A stretch of DNA of 60,724 nt from Intestinimonas massiliensis (ex Afouda et al. 2020) (GTDB lineage Bacteria > Bacillota > Clostridia > Oscillospirales > Oscillospiraceae), in contig NZ_LR131147.1 in the NCBI RefSeq assembly GCF_900626285.1, forward strand, positions 1,287,990-1,348,713, given 5' to 3'. The notes below the pieces were generated by a model. It did not search any database, was not told the origin of the DNA, and saw only the letters and a program-made list of their open reading frames with translations. Positions within the stretch are counted from its first letter, which is position 1; each line of letters opens with the position of its first letter. The position numbers and the translations under genes are program-made. This document shows positions 51,770 to 60,439 of this stretch, piece after piece.

Positions 51770-52980
51770 GGCCGGCCAGCGGCTGCAAGCTCTTTGGAGC
51801 TTATCAGGCTTTGGGTGGAATTCAGGACGGCGTTGTTCTGCTCCACTCCGTGGTGGGCTGCAATTTTGGCTCCATGTCTCTCCACGTTGCCCAGGATATG
51901 CGGGATATCCGGCAGACCTGCACCGTCATCAGCGACAGCGACGTGGTGTTCAGCGGCGAGGCCTCCCTGGAGCGGGCCGTCCGCTCCGCGCTGGAGCTCT
52001 TCCAACCGTCCGTCCTGTTCGTGGTCAGCGGCTGTGTGAGTGAGATGATTGGGGACGATATCCCCGCCGTCTTAGCCCGCATCCCCCATGAGGCGCCGCT
52101 GCTCCATGTGGAGGCGGCAGGCTTCCGTGGGGATGCGGCTCGCGGGCTGGAGGCTGGATGGCTGGCACTGCTCCCGCTGATGAAGCCCCCGGTCCCCCGG
52201 CCTTATCCCCGGCCCTATCCCCGTTCTGATCCCCGTCCCCTGGTTAATCTGATCGGGCTCGGGATGGATGACCCCCACGCCGCCGACGATGTTGAGGCCC
52301 TCCGGGCTATGCTCGCCCCCCAGGCCGCACTGGGCGCCGTGCTCTCCCGCTGTACGCTGGAGGAAGTGCGCCGCGCCCCCTATGCCGATGTGAACCTGGT
52401 GCTCCGTGGAAAGGGGCGTGAGCTGGCGCAAGCCATGAAGGAGTACTTCGGCATACCGTGGGAGGAACTTGATTACCCCTATGGCGCCGCCGGCGCGGAC
52501 GATCTCTGGAGTCGGCTGGAGCGCCGCTTCGGTCTGGATTATCATCAGGCCCGGGCGGAGCTGGACCGTCAGATTGCAGAGGGAGCCGGAAAAGCCTACC
52601 GCTATTTACAGGCCCTCTACGGCATGCCAGCTGCGATCCTCGCCTCGGGGCCGCGGGCCGACGGTCTGCGGCGCTTTCTGGAGCAGGAGCTGGGGATGGA
52701 GGTGGTGTGCTTTGCCCGCCGGGAGGAGCTCTCCGACCAGGAGGACTTCTACCGGGAGCTGCGCGGCTCCGAGGCGGCGCTTCTGTTTGGCTCCTCCTTT
52801 GAGCAGGACGGTGCCGACGAGCTGGAAATTCCGCTGATCCGCGTGGATTACCCGGTGTTTGATGAGGTCTGTCTGACCCCCCGCCCCCACCTGGGCGGGC
52901 AGGGAACCCTCCATCTTCTGGAGGACATCTTCCGCGGCATCATGAACGGCCGCACCTTAAAGGGGGCGCTCTATCAGTGA
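51766..52980 (+). CDS. NifK-like nitrogenase component-1 subunit
   Basis: A 404-residue protein starting at ATG 51766 behind AAAGGGGG, overlapping the NifD-like stop. Cluster-site motifs are LLHSVVGCNFGSMSLH (C32) and FVVSGCVSEMIGDD (C90), the second matching the third Cys site of NifK; the intermediate site has no Cys (VVFSGEASLERA). Together with the NifD-like subunit this leaves four of six cluster cysteines, so a single 4Fe-4S cluster is more likely than a P-cluster. A Pro/Arg/Tyr-rich insert lies at about 145-165. The stop overlaps the NifH-like start. Confidence 0.9.
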   Translation: MRPASGCKLFGAYQALGGIQDGVVLLHSVVGCNFGSMSLHVAQDMRDIRQTCTVISDSDVVFSGEASLERAVRSALELFQPSVLFVVSGCVSEMIGDDIPAVLARIPHEAPLLHVEAAGFRGDAARGLEAGWLALLPLMKPPVPRPYPRPYPRSDPRPLVNLIGLGMDDPHAADDVEALRAMLAPQAALGAVLSRCTLEEVRRAPYADVNLVLRGKGRELAQAMKEYFGIPWEELDYPYGAAGADDLWSRLERRFGLDYHQARAELDRQIAEGAGKAYRYLQALYGMPAAILASGPRADGLRRFLEQELGMEVVCFARREELSDQEDFYRELRGSEAALLFGSSFEQDGADELEIPLIRVDYPVFDEVCLTPRPHLGGQGTLHLLEDIFRGIMNGRTLKGALYQ

Positions 52981-53774
52981 AACGCATCTGCGTCTATGGA
53001 AAAGGGGGCATCGGGAAGTCCACCGCCGTGTCCAACCTGGCGGCGGCCATGGCCCAGGCCGGGAAACGGGTGGCGGTAGTGGGCTGCGACCCCAAGGCGG
53101 ACTCCACCCGGGGCCTGATGGGGCGGCGCATCCCCACCGTTCTCGACCAGCTCAAGACCGGCGCCTCCGGGGAGATCGCCTTCACGGACAGCCGGGGCGT
53201 CCGCTGCATCGAGGCGGGCGGGCCGGAGCCGGGCACCGGCTGCGCCGGGCGGGGCATTATCGTGGCCATGGAGGAGATCCGCAGCCGCGGCCTGCTGGAT
53301 GACCGGGATGTGGTGCTCTACGACGTGCTGGGGGACGTGGTCTGCGGCGGGTTCAGCATGCCGCTGCGGGAGCAGGTGGCCGACGAGGTGTATCTCGTCA
53401 CCACCAGCGACTTCATGGCCCTCTACGCCGCAAACAACATCTGCCGGGGCATCCGCAAATACGCCCAGAGCGGCGGAATACGCCTGGCCGGGATCATCCA
53501 CAACGGGCGCAGCAGCGTGGACAACGACGGCCTGCTCCAAGCCTTTGCGACGGAGCTGGGCACCACGGTGGCGGGAAAAATTCCCATGAGTCCCCTCATC
53601 GGCCAGGCCGAGCTGGAGCGCCAAACCGTGGTGGACAGCGCGCCGGACAGCGCGCCCGCCCAGGCGTTCCGCGCCCTGGCGTCCGTCCTCCTGGACAACC
53701 GCGGCGGCTGCATCCCGGAGCCGATGAGCGACGACGGGCTGGAAGCGCTCTGCCGGAAGGCGGCCCCGCTTTGA
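52977..53774 (+). CDS. NifH-like ATPase, second nitrogenase-like system
   Basis: A 265-residue ATPase with P-loop YGKGGIGKST (7-16), GCDPKADST and both 4Fe-4S ligands (TGCAGRG, C89; DVVCGGFSMP, C123). GTG 52977 overlaps the NifK-like stop by four bases. It supplies electrons to the D/K-like pair in an ATP-dependent step, as in nitrogenase, DPOR and CfbC. It is similar to the NifH-like protein at 38743-39567 but shares its operon with D, K and B partners. Confidence 0.94.
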   Translation: MKRICVYGKGGIGKSTAVSNLAAAMAQAGKRVAVVGCDPKADSTRGLMGRRIPTVLDQLKTGASGEIAFTDSRGVRCIEAGGPEPGTGCAGRGIIVAMEEIRSRGLLDDRDVVLYDVLGDVVCGGFSMPLREQVADEVYLVTTSDFMALYAANNICRGIRKYAQSGGIRLAGIIHNGRSSVDNDGLLQAFATELGTTVAGKIPMSPLIGQAELERQTVVDSAPDSAPAQAFRALASVLLDNRGGCIPEPMSDDGLEALCRKAAPL

Positions 53775-54556
53775 TTCCGGCTGAGCACCCCTGCCTCTCC
53801 GCCCAGGCCCACTTCCGCTATGGCCGGATTCATCTGCCCGTGGCCCCCAGGTGCAACATCCGGTGCGGCTACTGCGACCGCCGCTATGACTGCGCCAACG
53901 AGTCCCGGCCCGGCGTCACTTCGGAGGTCATCTCCCCCGAGGCTGCCCTGGACCGCGTGGAGCGCGCCCTGCGCCTGGACAGCCGTCTGCGGGTGGCGGG
54001 GGTGGCGGGGCCCGGCGAGCCCCTGGCCAACCCCGCCACCCTGGAGACCCTCCGACTGGTTCGTTCCCGCTTTCCCGGACTCCTGCTCTGCCTGAGCACC
54101 AACGGGCTGGTTCTGTCTGATGCTTTGCCCGAACTGCTGGACTGCGGGGTTTCCACCCTGACGGTCACTGTCAATACCCGCTCCGTCGTCTGTGCCGGGC
54201 ACGTCTACCGGACGGTGGGCGGCAGCGCGGATGCCGGAGCCATGGCAGCCTTTCTCTCCGCTCAACAGGAGGGCGTGGCCAAGGCCGCAGAAGCCGGACT
54301 TACGGTGAAAATCAACACCGTCGTCATCCCCGGCGTCAACACCGGGGAGATTGAGGGAATCGCCTGTTGGGCCGCCCGTGCGGGAGCCGCCGTCATGAAC
54401 CTCATGCCGCTCATTCCCCAGGCCGATTTTCGGGGCTGTGAGCCCCCCAGCCGGGCGCTCCTGGAGGCGCTGCGCGCCAGGGCCCGTGTCCACATCCCCC
54501 AGTTCACCCACTGCAGACAGTGCAGGGCGGACGCAGTGGGTGTACCCGGAGAATAG
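53771..54556 (+). CDS. NifB-like radical SAM protein
   Basis: A 261-residue radical SAM enzyme. The cluster motif CNIRCGYC (C28, C32, C35) is followed by RPGVTSEVISPEAALDRV and VAGPGEPLANPATL, and the C-terminus has FTHCRQCRADAVG, a hallmark of NifB where extra cysteines carry auxiliary Fe-S clusters. TTG 53771 overlaps the NifH-like stop. True NifB builds the NifB-co cluster that becomes FeMo-co. A NifB-like partner in the operon suggests that this reductase uses a built metal-sulfur cluster or an SAM-dependent cofactor, as in methylthio-alkane reductase-type systems. There is no C-terminal NifX domain. Confidence 0.88.
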   Translation: MIPAEHPCLSAQAHFRYGRIHLPVAPRCNIRCGYCDRRYDCANESRPGVTSEVISPEAALDRVERALRLDSRLRVAGVAGPGEPLANPATLETLRLVRSRFPGLLLCLSTNGLVLSDALPELLDCGVSTLTVTVNTRSVVCAGHVYRTVGGSADAGAMAAFLSAQQEGVAKAAEAGLTVKINTVVIPGVNTGEIEGIACWAARAGAAVMNLMPLIPQADFRGCEPPSRALLEALRARARVHIPQFTHCRQCRADAVGVPGE

Positions 54557-54604
54557 ACTGCTGCTTTTGATTGATAAAGCCTTGAAAGCGGCCATCTTGT
54601 AAGC

Positions 54605-54630
54605 ACCTGCACAGATGTACAGGTTTTGAA
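54605..54630 (+). terminator. Possible terminator of the D-K-H-B operon
   Basis: ACCTG and CAGGT around a short loop followed by TTTTGAA; the stem is short, so this is tentative. Confidence 0.3.
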
Positions 54631-54662
54631 TAGCAGAAACTCGTGATCGCTATCAAATCGGA

Positions 54663-54959
54663 TTAAGTCCGAGACAGCTCATCAGTCAGTTCAGCTTGTC
54701 CTACCTTTATTCGGTAACAGTTCGAGGTAATCCCCCCGCTCTCCCGAAATCTTGCCTGTTTCTCCACCCGGCCCTGGCGGATTAGCTCCGCCAGGGCCCG
54801 CTTTATGGTCGAACGGGAGAGGCTCAGATCTTTTGCCATGGTGCCTATGGCGTACCAGCTCTCGCCGTCTTTGTTTGCTCGGTCATGTAGGTAGACCAGC
54901 ACCTGCTTGGCCCTGGCGTTCAGCTCCGGGTCATTGTAAATCTCATTGAAGTAGCTCAT
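54663..54959 (-). CDS. Winged-helix protein of the mobilization module
   Basis: A 98-residue protein with an N-terminal helix (MSYFNEIYNDPELNARAKQV) and a winged-helix DNA-binding domain of the replication-initiator/HTH_36 type (WYAIGTMAKDLSLSRSTIKR, then ALAELIRQGRVEKQARF). ATG 54959 overlaps the coupling-protein stop by four bases. It is a probable regulator of transfer or a relaxosome component. Confidence 0.75.
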   Translation of the reverse strand: MSYFNEIYNDPELNARAKQVLVYLHDRANKDGESWYAIGTMAKDLSLSRSTIKRALAELIRQGRVEKQARFRESGGITSNCYRIKVGQAELTDELSRT

Positions 54960-56767
54960 TTCTGTTTCTGTTCCTTTCCCATATGATAATTGACTGTCCC
55001 TGTCCGGAGGGGAAACGCCCGATAGATGGCGCTGGTCAGCTCCGCCTTGCTGGCGTAGTAGACCTTCCGGGCTGCCCGCTGGGGCACCTGGTAGGGCTCC
55101 CCAAAAGTGATCCCCCACTCCAGGAACAGCCGCAGGCGGGTCTGCATGGGATGGGTCCCGGTTTTCATGACGATGAAGTGTCCCTTGGGGATGGACTTGA
55201 GCTCATCCGGGGTCATGAGAGGCCGTTCAATCATCTGGAGGCTCTGGCTGGTATCGTTCTTCCCCCGGGAGATGGAACCACTCATCACGGTGCGGCTGCC
55301 CAGGGCCTTGGACAGCACCTCAGCGGTCTGGCTATTAGGGGCGAAGCCGCCGAAGATGGTGTCCTGGCAGTTATCCGTCAGGATCTCCGCCCCCTCCTTG
55401 CCGTAGTTCTTCTCCAACTGAGCCAGGGACTGGATGATGGGCACCAGGGTCAGCCGCCTGGAGCGGCCGGCTGAAAACAGGGGCAGGATGTCGAAGGCGG
55501 GCATGGTGCCCAGCTCGTCACAGAAAAATACCACCCGGTTGGGCAGCTTCCCGTCGTGCTCATCCGCCACGGAGAACAACTCCCGGCTCAGGGTCTGGAT
55601 CATCAGCCCAGCCATGAAATTTTTCGTGGCATCTTCCTCTGGTAAAATCAGAAATATCGCAGATCTCTTCGAGGCAAAGCTCTCGGCGTCTATGGCGCTA
55701 TCGAAGCAGAGCACCTGCTCCAGCTCCGAGTCCAGGAAGGTATTTAGCCGGGAGAGCACGGTGGACATGACGGAGGCCATGGACTGCTCGGCGGCGGTGA
55801 GGGCGGAGCCGGAGAACCACTTGGCCTTGTGCTCCTCCGGCAGGCGGTCCATGAGGAGCTGGAACTCGTTCTTGCCCGGCAGGATGCTGGGGGCTATCAG
55901 TTCCTGCACCAGCTTGAACACGGACACGATGTGCCGCCGCTCCCGCAGCTCACCATGGATCCTTTTGGGCGGCAAATATTCCGCCAGTAAGAGGGTCACA
56001 GCGGTAAGCACGCCCTCAGCTGCATCATAAAAATATTGATTTTGTGCGAAATTCTCCCCGTCTGGGTTGATGATAGTCTTTGAGAGAATCTTAGCATATT
56101 TTTCCGCCTTGGCCCGGGCAGCCAGGTTGGTGGGATCTTTCCAGCAGACATCCATGTAGTGGTTGATCAGGGTGAGCAGATTGTAGCCGTCGGAGCGGGT
56201 AGGGTTCCGAAGATCCACCACCGATACCTGGTAGCCGTAGCAGTCCCGGGCTATGGCGCCGTAGTTCCGGGCCAGATCTCCCTTGGTGTCACTTGAGAAA
56301 AAACTCATACCGCTGGCACAGGCGTACTCGATATTGGGGTACAGGAAATATGCGGTCTTGCCCACGCCGGAGGCGCCGATCATGAGGCAATGGACATCAT
56401 CACAGTCCACTAGGGCCCGGATCCCACCGTGCTTCCACAGCTTCTCTGGGATGAGCGGATGGACTGTCTTCCCAAGCAAACGGAACTCCAGCGGAGCCGG
56501 GAGCTTTCCCACACAGCCCAGCACCAACCCCTGTGCGTCCGGGAGCTGCTCCCCCTTCCGCCACAGCGCGGGCTGGAAGGGTACGGAGTGGAAGGTCTTC
56601 CTCACCTCCGCCGGTGTGGCCCAGCGGGCGGTTCCGTGCTGGCCGTCGCCCACGTCCTTGCTCTTGATGCTGTCCAGGCTGCCCCGGCTGGAGAAGGCGG
56701 CGATGGCCGCCAGGGCTCCGAATACTGCTGCCAACAGGAGAATCAGCGTCCAGGTATCGTTACTCAC
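54956..56767 (-). CDS. VirD4/TraG-type coupling protein
   Basis: A 603-residue type IV coupling ATPase. Two N-terminal membrane helices (TLILLLAAVFGALAAIAAF) are followed by HGTARWATPAEV, Walker A GASGVGKT (about 134-141), SDTKGDLARNYG, Walker B VVFFCDELGTMPAFD and NCQDTIFGGFAPNSQTA. It brings the relaxosome to a conjugation channel. It closes a module with a relaxase, TOPRIM gene and HTH protein. No VirB4 or pilus genes are in the window, so the element could be mobilizable or a conjugative element extending beyond it. Confidence 0.92.
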   Translation of the reverse strand: MSNDTWTLILLLAAVFGALAAIAAFSSRGSLDSIKSKDVGDGQHGTARWATPAEVRKTFHSVPFQPALWRKGEQLPDAQGLVLGCVGKLPAPLEFRLLGKTVHPLIPEKLWKHGGIRALVDCDDVHCLMIGASGVGKTAYFLYPNIEYACASGMSFFSSDTKGDLARNYGAIARDCYGYQVSVVDLRNPTRSDGYNLLTLINHYMDVCWKDPTNLAARAKAEKYAKILSKTIINPDGENFAQNQYFYDAAEGVLTAVTLLLAEYLPPKRIHGELRERRHIVSVFKLVQELIAPSILPGKNEFQLLMDRLPEEHKAKWFSGSALTAAEQSMASVMSTVLSRLNTFLDSELEQVLCFDSAIDAESFASKRSAIFLILPEEDATKNFMAGLMIQTLSRELFSVADEHDGKLPNRVVFFCDELGTMPAFDILPLFSAGRSRRLTLVPIIQSLAQLEKNYGKEGAEILTDNCQDTIFGGFAPNSQTAEVLSKALGSRTVMSGSISRGKNDTSQSLQMIERPLMTPDELKSIPKGHFIVMKTGTHPMQTRLRLFLEWGITFGEPYQVPQRAARKVYYASKAELTSAIYRAFPLRTGTVNYHMGKEQKQK

Positions 56768-56920
56768 GTGTATATCTCCCTCTTTCTGGTCATTCTCTGT
56801 GTTTGATCTATCTTCCAGTGTGACCTTCTTTGGTGGGCCAGGATGAACCGGGGCCCGGTCCAGCGGCAGGGCGCACCACCCCCTTGGCGGGCATGGTACG
56901 ATTTCGGCACGGGGATGGGG

Positions 56921-57838
56921 CTACATGCTCTGCCCCATAGTCATGGCAGGGCCAGCCATGGTCTGCCCCTGCACCAGATCGTCGTTCCAGTCCTTATGCA
57001 CAGGGAGCAGGATGCCGCTGTGGTATCCTGCTTCCTGCAACTCTTCCTGGATGCGCTTGGCCGCCGTCTGTCCGGGCTCGTCGTGATCCAGGCAGAGCAC
57101 CACATCCCGGAGGCGGGTGTTCTGCTCCAGCATCCAATGCATGGCCTGGCCGCCGGTACCGCACAGGGCCACATAGCTGTGCTCCTGCCATCTGTCCGGG
57201 TACAGCGTGAGGAAGCTCAGCAGATCAATCGGGGCCTCAAACACATAGAGCAGGCCGTCCTGCCCCACGTGGTGGAAGCTGTGCTGGGGCCTGCTGCCTT
57301 CCACGTTGACCTTGAAAGACTTGCCCTGGCTGTTGGTGCTCCTCTTGTGGGCATGGCGGGGAACACCATGCTCGTCCGTGCCCACAAAGATGCAGTTGTG
57401 GTATTGAGCATCCTCGTACAGCAGGCCGGACCGGGCGAAGTGGGTGACCACCTCCCGGCTAACGCGGCGCTGTTTCATCAGGTAGGCGTACACACGGCGC
57501 ATATCGGCGTTGGGCGGAGGCAGGGCGAAGGGCTTAGGCGGCTCCTCCCGCTTTGGCTCTGCGGCGGGATATGTCGCGCCCAATTCATTCCCCAACAGGA
57601 GCTCCATGGCCTCCTGGTAGCTTGTTCCGTAAAAGTGCTGGACAAAACTGACCGCGTGGCCGCCCCGCCGGGCAATATGGTCGTACCATTCGCTGCCCCG
57701 GACAGTAATATGACGGATCCTGGCCAGCCGGGACTCCCGCCCAGCGCGGAGCAGCTTCTCCCCCCGCCGCCGCAGGAACTCCTCCAGATCAACGGAGTTG
57801 GCCTGCTCCTTCTGTTCAGAGGTAAAGTGGATATAGGT
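56921..57838 (-). pseudogene. DUF3991/TOPRIM protein with lost start codon
   Basis: The intact part spells YIHFTSEQKEQANSVDL, YDHIARRGGHAVSFVQHFYG, KRSTNSQGKSFKVNVEG, then a TOPRIM domain (YVFEAPIDLLSFLTLYP, VVLCLDHDEPGQTAAKRI) and WNDDLVQG. Relatives begin with Met directly before YIHF; here that codon is ACC (57838-57836) and a TGA precedes it at 57853-57851. A GTG at 57854 is in another frame, one base out. The first in-frame ATG is at 57607, which would drop about 75 residues. A plus-strand YhcG gene sits where the upstream region should be, so the 5' end was probably lost on insertion. Confidence 0.65.
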
Positions 57839-57865
57839 TCCCGTGAGAAATCACCTCGGTTTTGG

Positions 57866-57894
57866 TTGCTGTCTTTCCCTGGATTGTGTAAAAT
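57866..57894 (+). promoter_or_regulatory. SigA-type promoter for the YhcG-like gene
   Basis: -35 TTGCTG (57866-57871), 17-base spacer, -10 TAAAAT (57889-57894), 38 bases before ATG 57932. Confidence 0.75.
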
Positions 57895-57931
57895 AAAAGA
57901 AACAGAATTTGACTGTGCCAGGAGGCTGACC

Positions 57932-58954
57932 ATGAACAAGCAGGATGAGATTTTAACTGTCAGCCCAGAGCAGACCTACCACGCCATCCGCGGCTCCATT
58001 GTGACTGCCCAGCACTCCGTAGCCAAAGCGGTCAACTCCGCCATGGTGACCGCCTATTGGGAGATCGGAGAGCAGATCTACAAAGCGTGTGGAGAAAATG
58101 ACCGGGCGGAGTACGGAATCAGGCTCTTAGAATACCTCTCCGCAAAACTGACTGCTGAATTCGGAAAAGGCTTCAGTGTGCAGGAGCTCCGAAATATGCG
58201 CCAGTTCTATTGCACGTTTCCGATTCGCTCCACACTGTGGAGCGAATTGAGCTGGTCCCACTACCGCCTGTTGATGCGTGTATCAGACGAGAAGGCACGC
58301 GCATTCTATGCGGAGGAGTGTGCCAAATCGGCCTGGAGTGTGCGTCAGCTGGAGCGCCAGATCAACACCATGTATTACCAGTGGATCCTGGCCAGCCAGG
58401 ACAAGGCGTCCGTCGCTGCGGAGATTCAGCGCAGAGAACCCAAGCCTGAGTACGAGAAGATCGTCAAGGATCCCTATGTCATGGAATTCCTTCAGATTCA
58501 GCCGGATACCCATGTCTACGAGAGTGATCTGGAGCAGGCCCTTATTGATCACCTCCAGCAGTTTCTCCTGGAACTGGGCCGCGGCTTTTCCTTCGTCTCC
58601 CGCCAGAAACGGTTTACTCTGGACGGGCAGAGTTTCTTTATTGATCTGGTGTTTTACAATTACATCCTCAAGTGCTTTGTGCTGATTGACCTGAAAACAG
58701 ATACCCTGACCCACCAGGACATCGGCCAGATGCAGATGTATGTGAACTACTACACCCGTGAGATGATGAATGAAGGGGACAATCCGCCCATTGGCATTGT
58801 GCTGTGTGCGGAGAAAAACGACGCGGTGGTACGCTATACGCTGCCGGAAAACAACACCCAGATCTTCACCTCCAAGTACAAAACCTATCTGCCCACGGAG
58901 GATGAGTTGAAGCGGGAGCTTCGACTCGACTCCTTTCACAAGTTGGATGAATAG
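57932..58954 (+). CDS. YhcG/DUF1016-family PDDEXK nuclease
   Basis: A 340-residue protein. The N-terminal DUF1016_N part has VNSAMVTAYWEIGEQIYKAC, YLSAKLTAEFGKGFSVQELR and WSHYRLLMRV; the C-terminal PDDEXK nuclease part has ESDLEQALIDHLQQFLLELG, FSFVSRQKRF, FFIDLVFYNYILKCFVLIDL (D and E/D-x-K-type residues) and GQMQMYVNYYTREM. ATG 57932 follows CCAGGAGG. It is the only plus-strand gene in this module. YhcG proteins are predicted restriction-like or DNA-repair nucleases often spread by mobile elements; a defence role is possible but untested. Confidence 0.88.
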   Translation: MNKQDEILTVSPEQTYHAIRGSIVTAQHSVAKAVNSAMVTAYWEIGEQIYKACGENDRAEYGIRLLEYLSAKLTAEFGKGFSVQELRNMRQFYCTFPIRSTLWSELSWSHYRLLMRVSDEKARAFYAEECAKSAWSVRQLERQINTMYYQWILASQDKASVAAEIQRREPKPEYEKIVKDPYVMEFLQIQPDTHVYESDLEQALIDHLQQFLLELGRGFSFVSRQKRFTLDGQSFFIDLVFYNYILKCFVLIDLKTDTLTHQDIGQMQMYVNYYTREMMNEGDNPPIGIVLCAEKNDAVVRYTLPENNTQIFTSKYKTYLPTEDELKRELRLDSFHKLDE

Positions 58955-58987
58955 TTGAAGTTGGGGCTTGGACTGATCCGAGCCCCA

Positions 58988-60439
58988 CTAGTTCATCCGC
59001 AGTTCCTCATGGTCATCCGCCTTATGTCCTAGGGCCATACGCTTCTCCCGGAGCATCCGGCGGCGCTTCTTGTCAATGTGCAGGCCAGTCTGGATGGCAT
59101 CGGAGGCGGACTGCTCTCGGAAGATGCGGCCCATGTTGTGGAATAGCTGAAGGACACATTGGGCGGTATCCGCGTGGGATACCGCCCAATGTGTCTGTGT
59201 ACGCTGGTGGTGCGTGACCTTCTGCTGTGGGTGATATGCCCCATGCGGCATACCGGATTGTGCAGGCGGTGTGCCAGATGGGGTAAACCCGTGTACCACC
59301 TCATCTGTTGTAGGCGGCTCACATCGCCCCAGCCGGAGCATCTCCCGTATGATCATGTTGCGCACGGCCTTGAACTCTTTCTGTTTGGAAAGGGGCAGGC
59401 GCTCCGGCAACTGCTCGGAGCAGGTGCGGCACACCTCCTCCCGCATCTGGTTCCACAGGTCATAGGCGGCCGCCACACGCTCGTCCTTTGCCAGCTCATC
59501 CACGATTGCGTCCACCAGTGCCTTGGCTACGGGCGGCAGGTAGCTGTACACCTTTTTGCCCTTGGTGTTCTGCAAGCGACGGGATAGTTCCAGAATCAGC
59601 CGCTCCAAATTTTCGTTTTGGAGCTGACCCTGTTCCATCTGCGCAATCAGCTCTGCCATGGCGCGCTCCGCATCCCGGCTCAGGGTATTCCGGTACTCGG
59701 TTTTCTGTTCGTAGACGTGGAGCAGATCCTGTTGGAAGATCCGCCGGCCGAAGGCGGACTTCACCTGCTGGATGCCCTGCTTGGTGAGGTAGCCCTCCTT
59801 GGGATCGGAGGAGAACACCACCATGTGGATATGGACGCTGTCCTCCTTGCGGTGGAAGGCGGCGTACCAGCGCAGGTATTCCAGCGGGATCTTGTACCCC
59901 CTGGCGATCTCCGGCACGCAGGCACACACCAGCTGCCGCCAGCTCTCCACGTCGTTGTAGCCCAGCCGCTCCGCGTCCTCCCGACGGATGGCCACCACCG
60001 GCGTCCACACGCTGCCGGTGTGCTCCGCCACCTCCCGGACGGCCTGGGAGAGATTGCGTACCTTGCCCCCGGCACACCACAGGCCGTGCTCACCATCCAT
60101 CTGCACGCCGGGGCGGTGGGACACGTAGTCCAGGTAGTTCTCCATCCGGCTCATGGGCTCCGCGAAGTCCTCCTGCACTTGGCGAATGAAAGTATCGGCG
60201 TTTGCCTGGGTGGGTGCGTTCTGGTAGTCCTCGTATTCCAGCAGCTCCTCCGCACCGGGGAAGTCACGGAGGAGGCGCTGGATATAAGCCTGCTGCTTTT
60301 TCGTAGCAGGCTGGCCTTGTTGTTCACCCCTGAGTACTTCCACGCCGGGGCGGGTGGCGATGTAGCGGGCCCGGTTGGATAGCTTGGCTGTGTCCCTTCC
60401 GCCCTTCAGGTAGGGGGACATGAACCGGACGCGGCTCAT
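58988..60439 (-). CDS. MobP-type relaxase
   Basis: A 483-residue relaxase that starts MSRVRFMSPYLKGGRD, as in MobP3-like mobilization proteins. The central region has a HUH-like motif in KEDSVHIHMVVFSSDPKEGY, a nearby YEQKTEYRNTLSRDAERAM, and a helical C-terminal region with basic ends (KKRRRMLREKRMALG). It would nick at oriT and be carried by the coupling protein. Its ATG overlaps the stop of the upstream gene by four bases. A 19-bp perfect inverted repeat lies inside the coding sequence at 59153-59195. Confidence 0.85.
   Translation of the reverse strand: MSRVRFMSPYLKGGRDTAKLSNRARYIATRPGVEVLRGEQQGQPATKKQQAYIQRLLRDFPGAEELLEYEDYQNAPTQANADTFIRQVQEDFAEPMSRMENYLDYVSHRPGVQMDGEHGLWCAGGKVRNLSQAVREVAEHTGSVWTPVVAIRREDAERLGYNDVESWRQLVCACVPEIARGYKIPLEYLRWYAAFHRKEDSVHIHMVVFSSDPKEGYLTKQGIQQVKSAFGRRIFQQDLLHVYEQKTEYRNTLSRDAERAMAELIAQMEQGQLQNENLERLILELSRRLQNTKGKKVYSYLPPVAKALVDAIVDELAKDERVAAAYDLWNQMREEVCRTCSEQLPERLPLSKQKEFKAVRNMIIREMLRLGRCEPPTTDEVVHGFTPSGTPPAQSGMPHGAYHPQQKVTHHQRTQTHWAVSHADTAQCVLQLFHNMGRIFREQSASDAIQTGLHIDKKRRRMLREKRMALGHKADDHEELRMN
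59153..59195. repeat. Perfect 19-bp inverted repeat inside the relaxase gene
   Basis: GACACATTGGGCGGTATCC and its exact complement with loop GCGTG, within the relaxase C-terminal coding region. It is unusually long and perfect for coding DNA. An oriT-like or excision-related hairpin is possible. Confidence 0.7.

Noticed and set aside
50267..54556. True nitrogenase for N2 fixation
   Set aside because: Missing cluster cysteines, no FeMo-co ligand context, and no nifE or nifN in the window.
56843..57931. N-terminal extension of the YhcG-like ORF
   Set aside because: The open frame is antisense to the TOPRIM gene; the promoter and CCAGGAGG site place the start at 57932.
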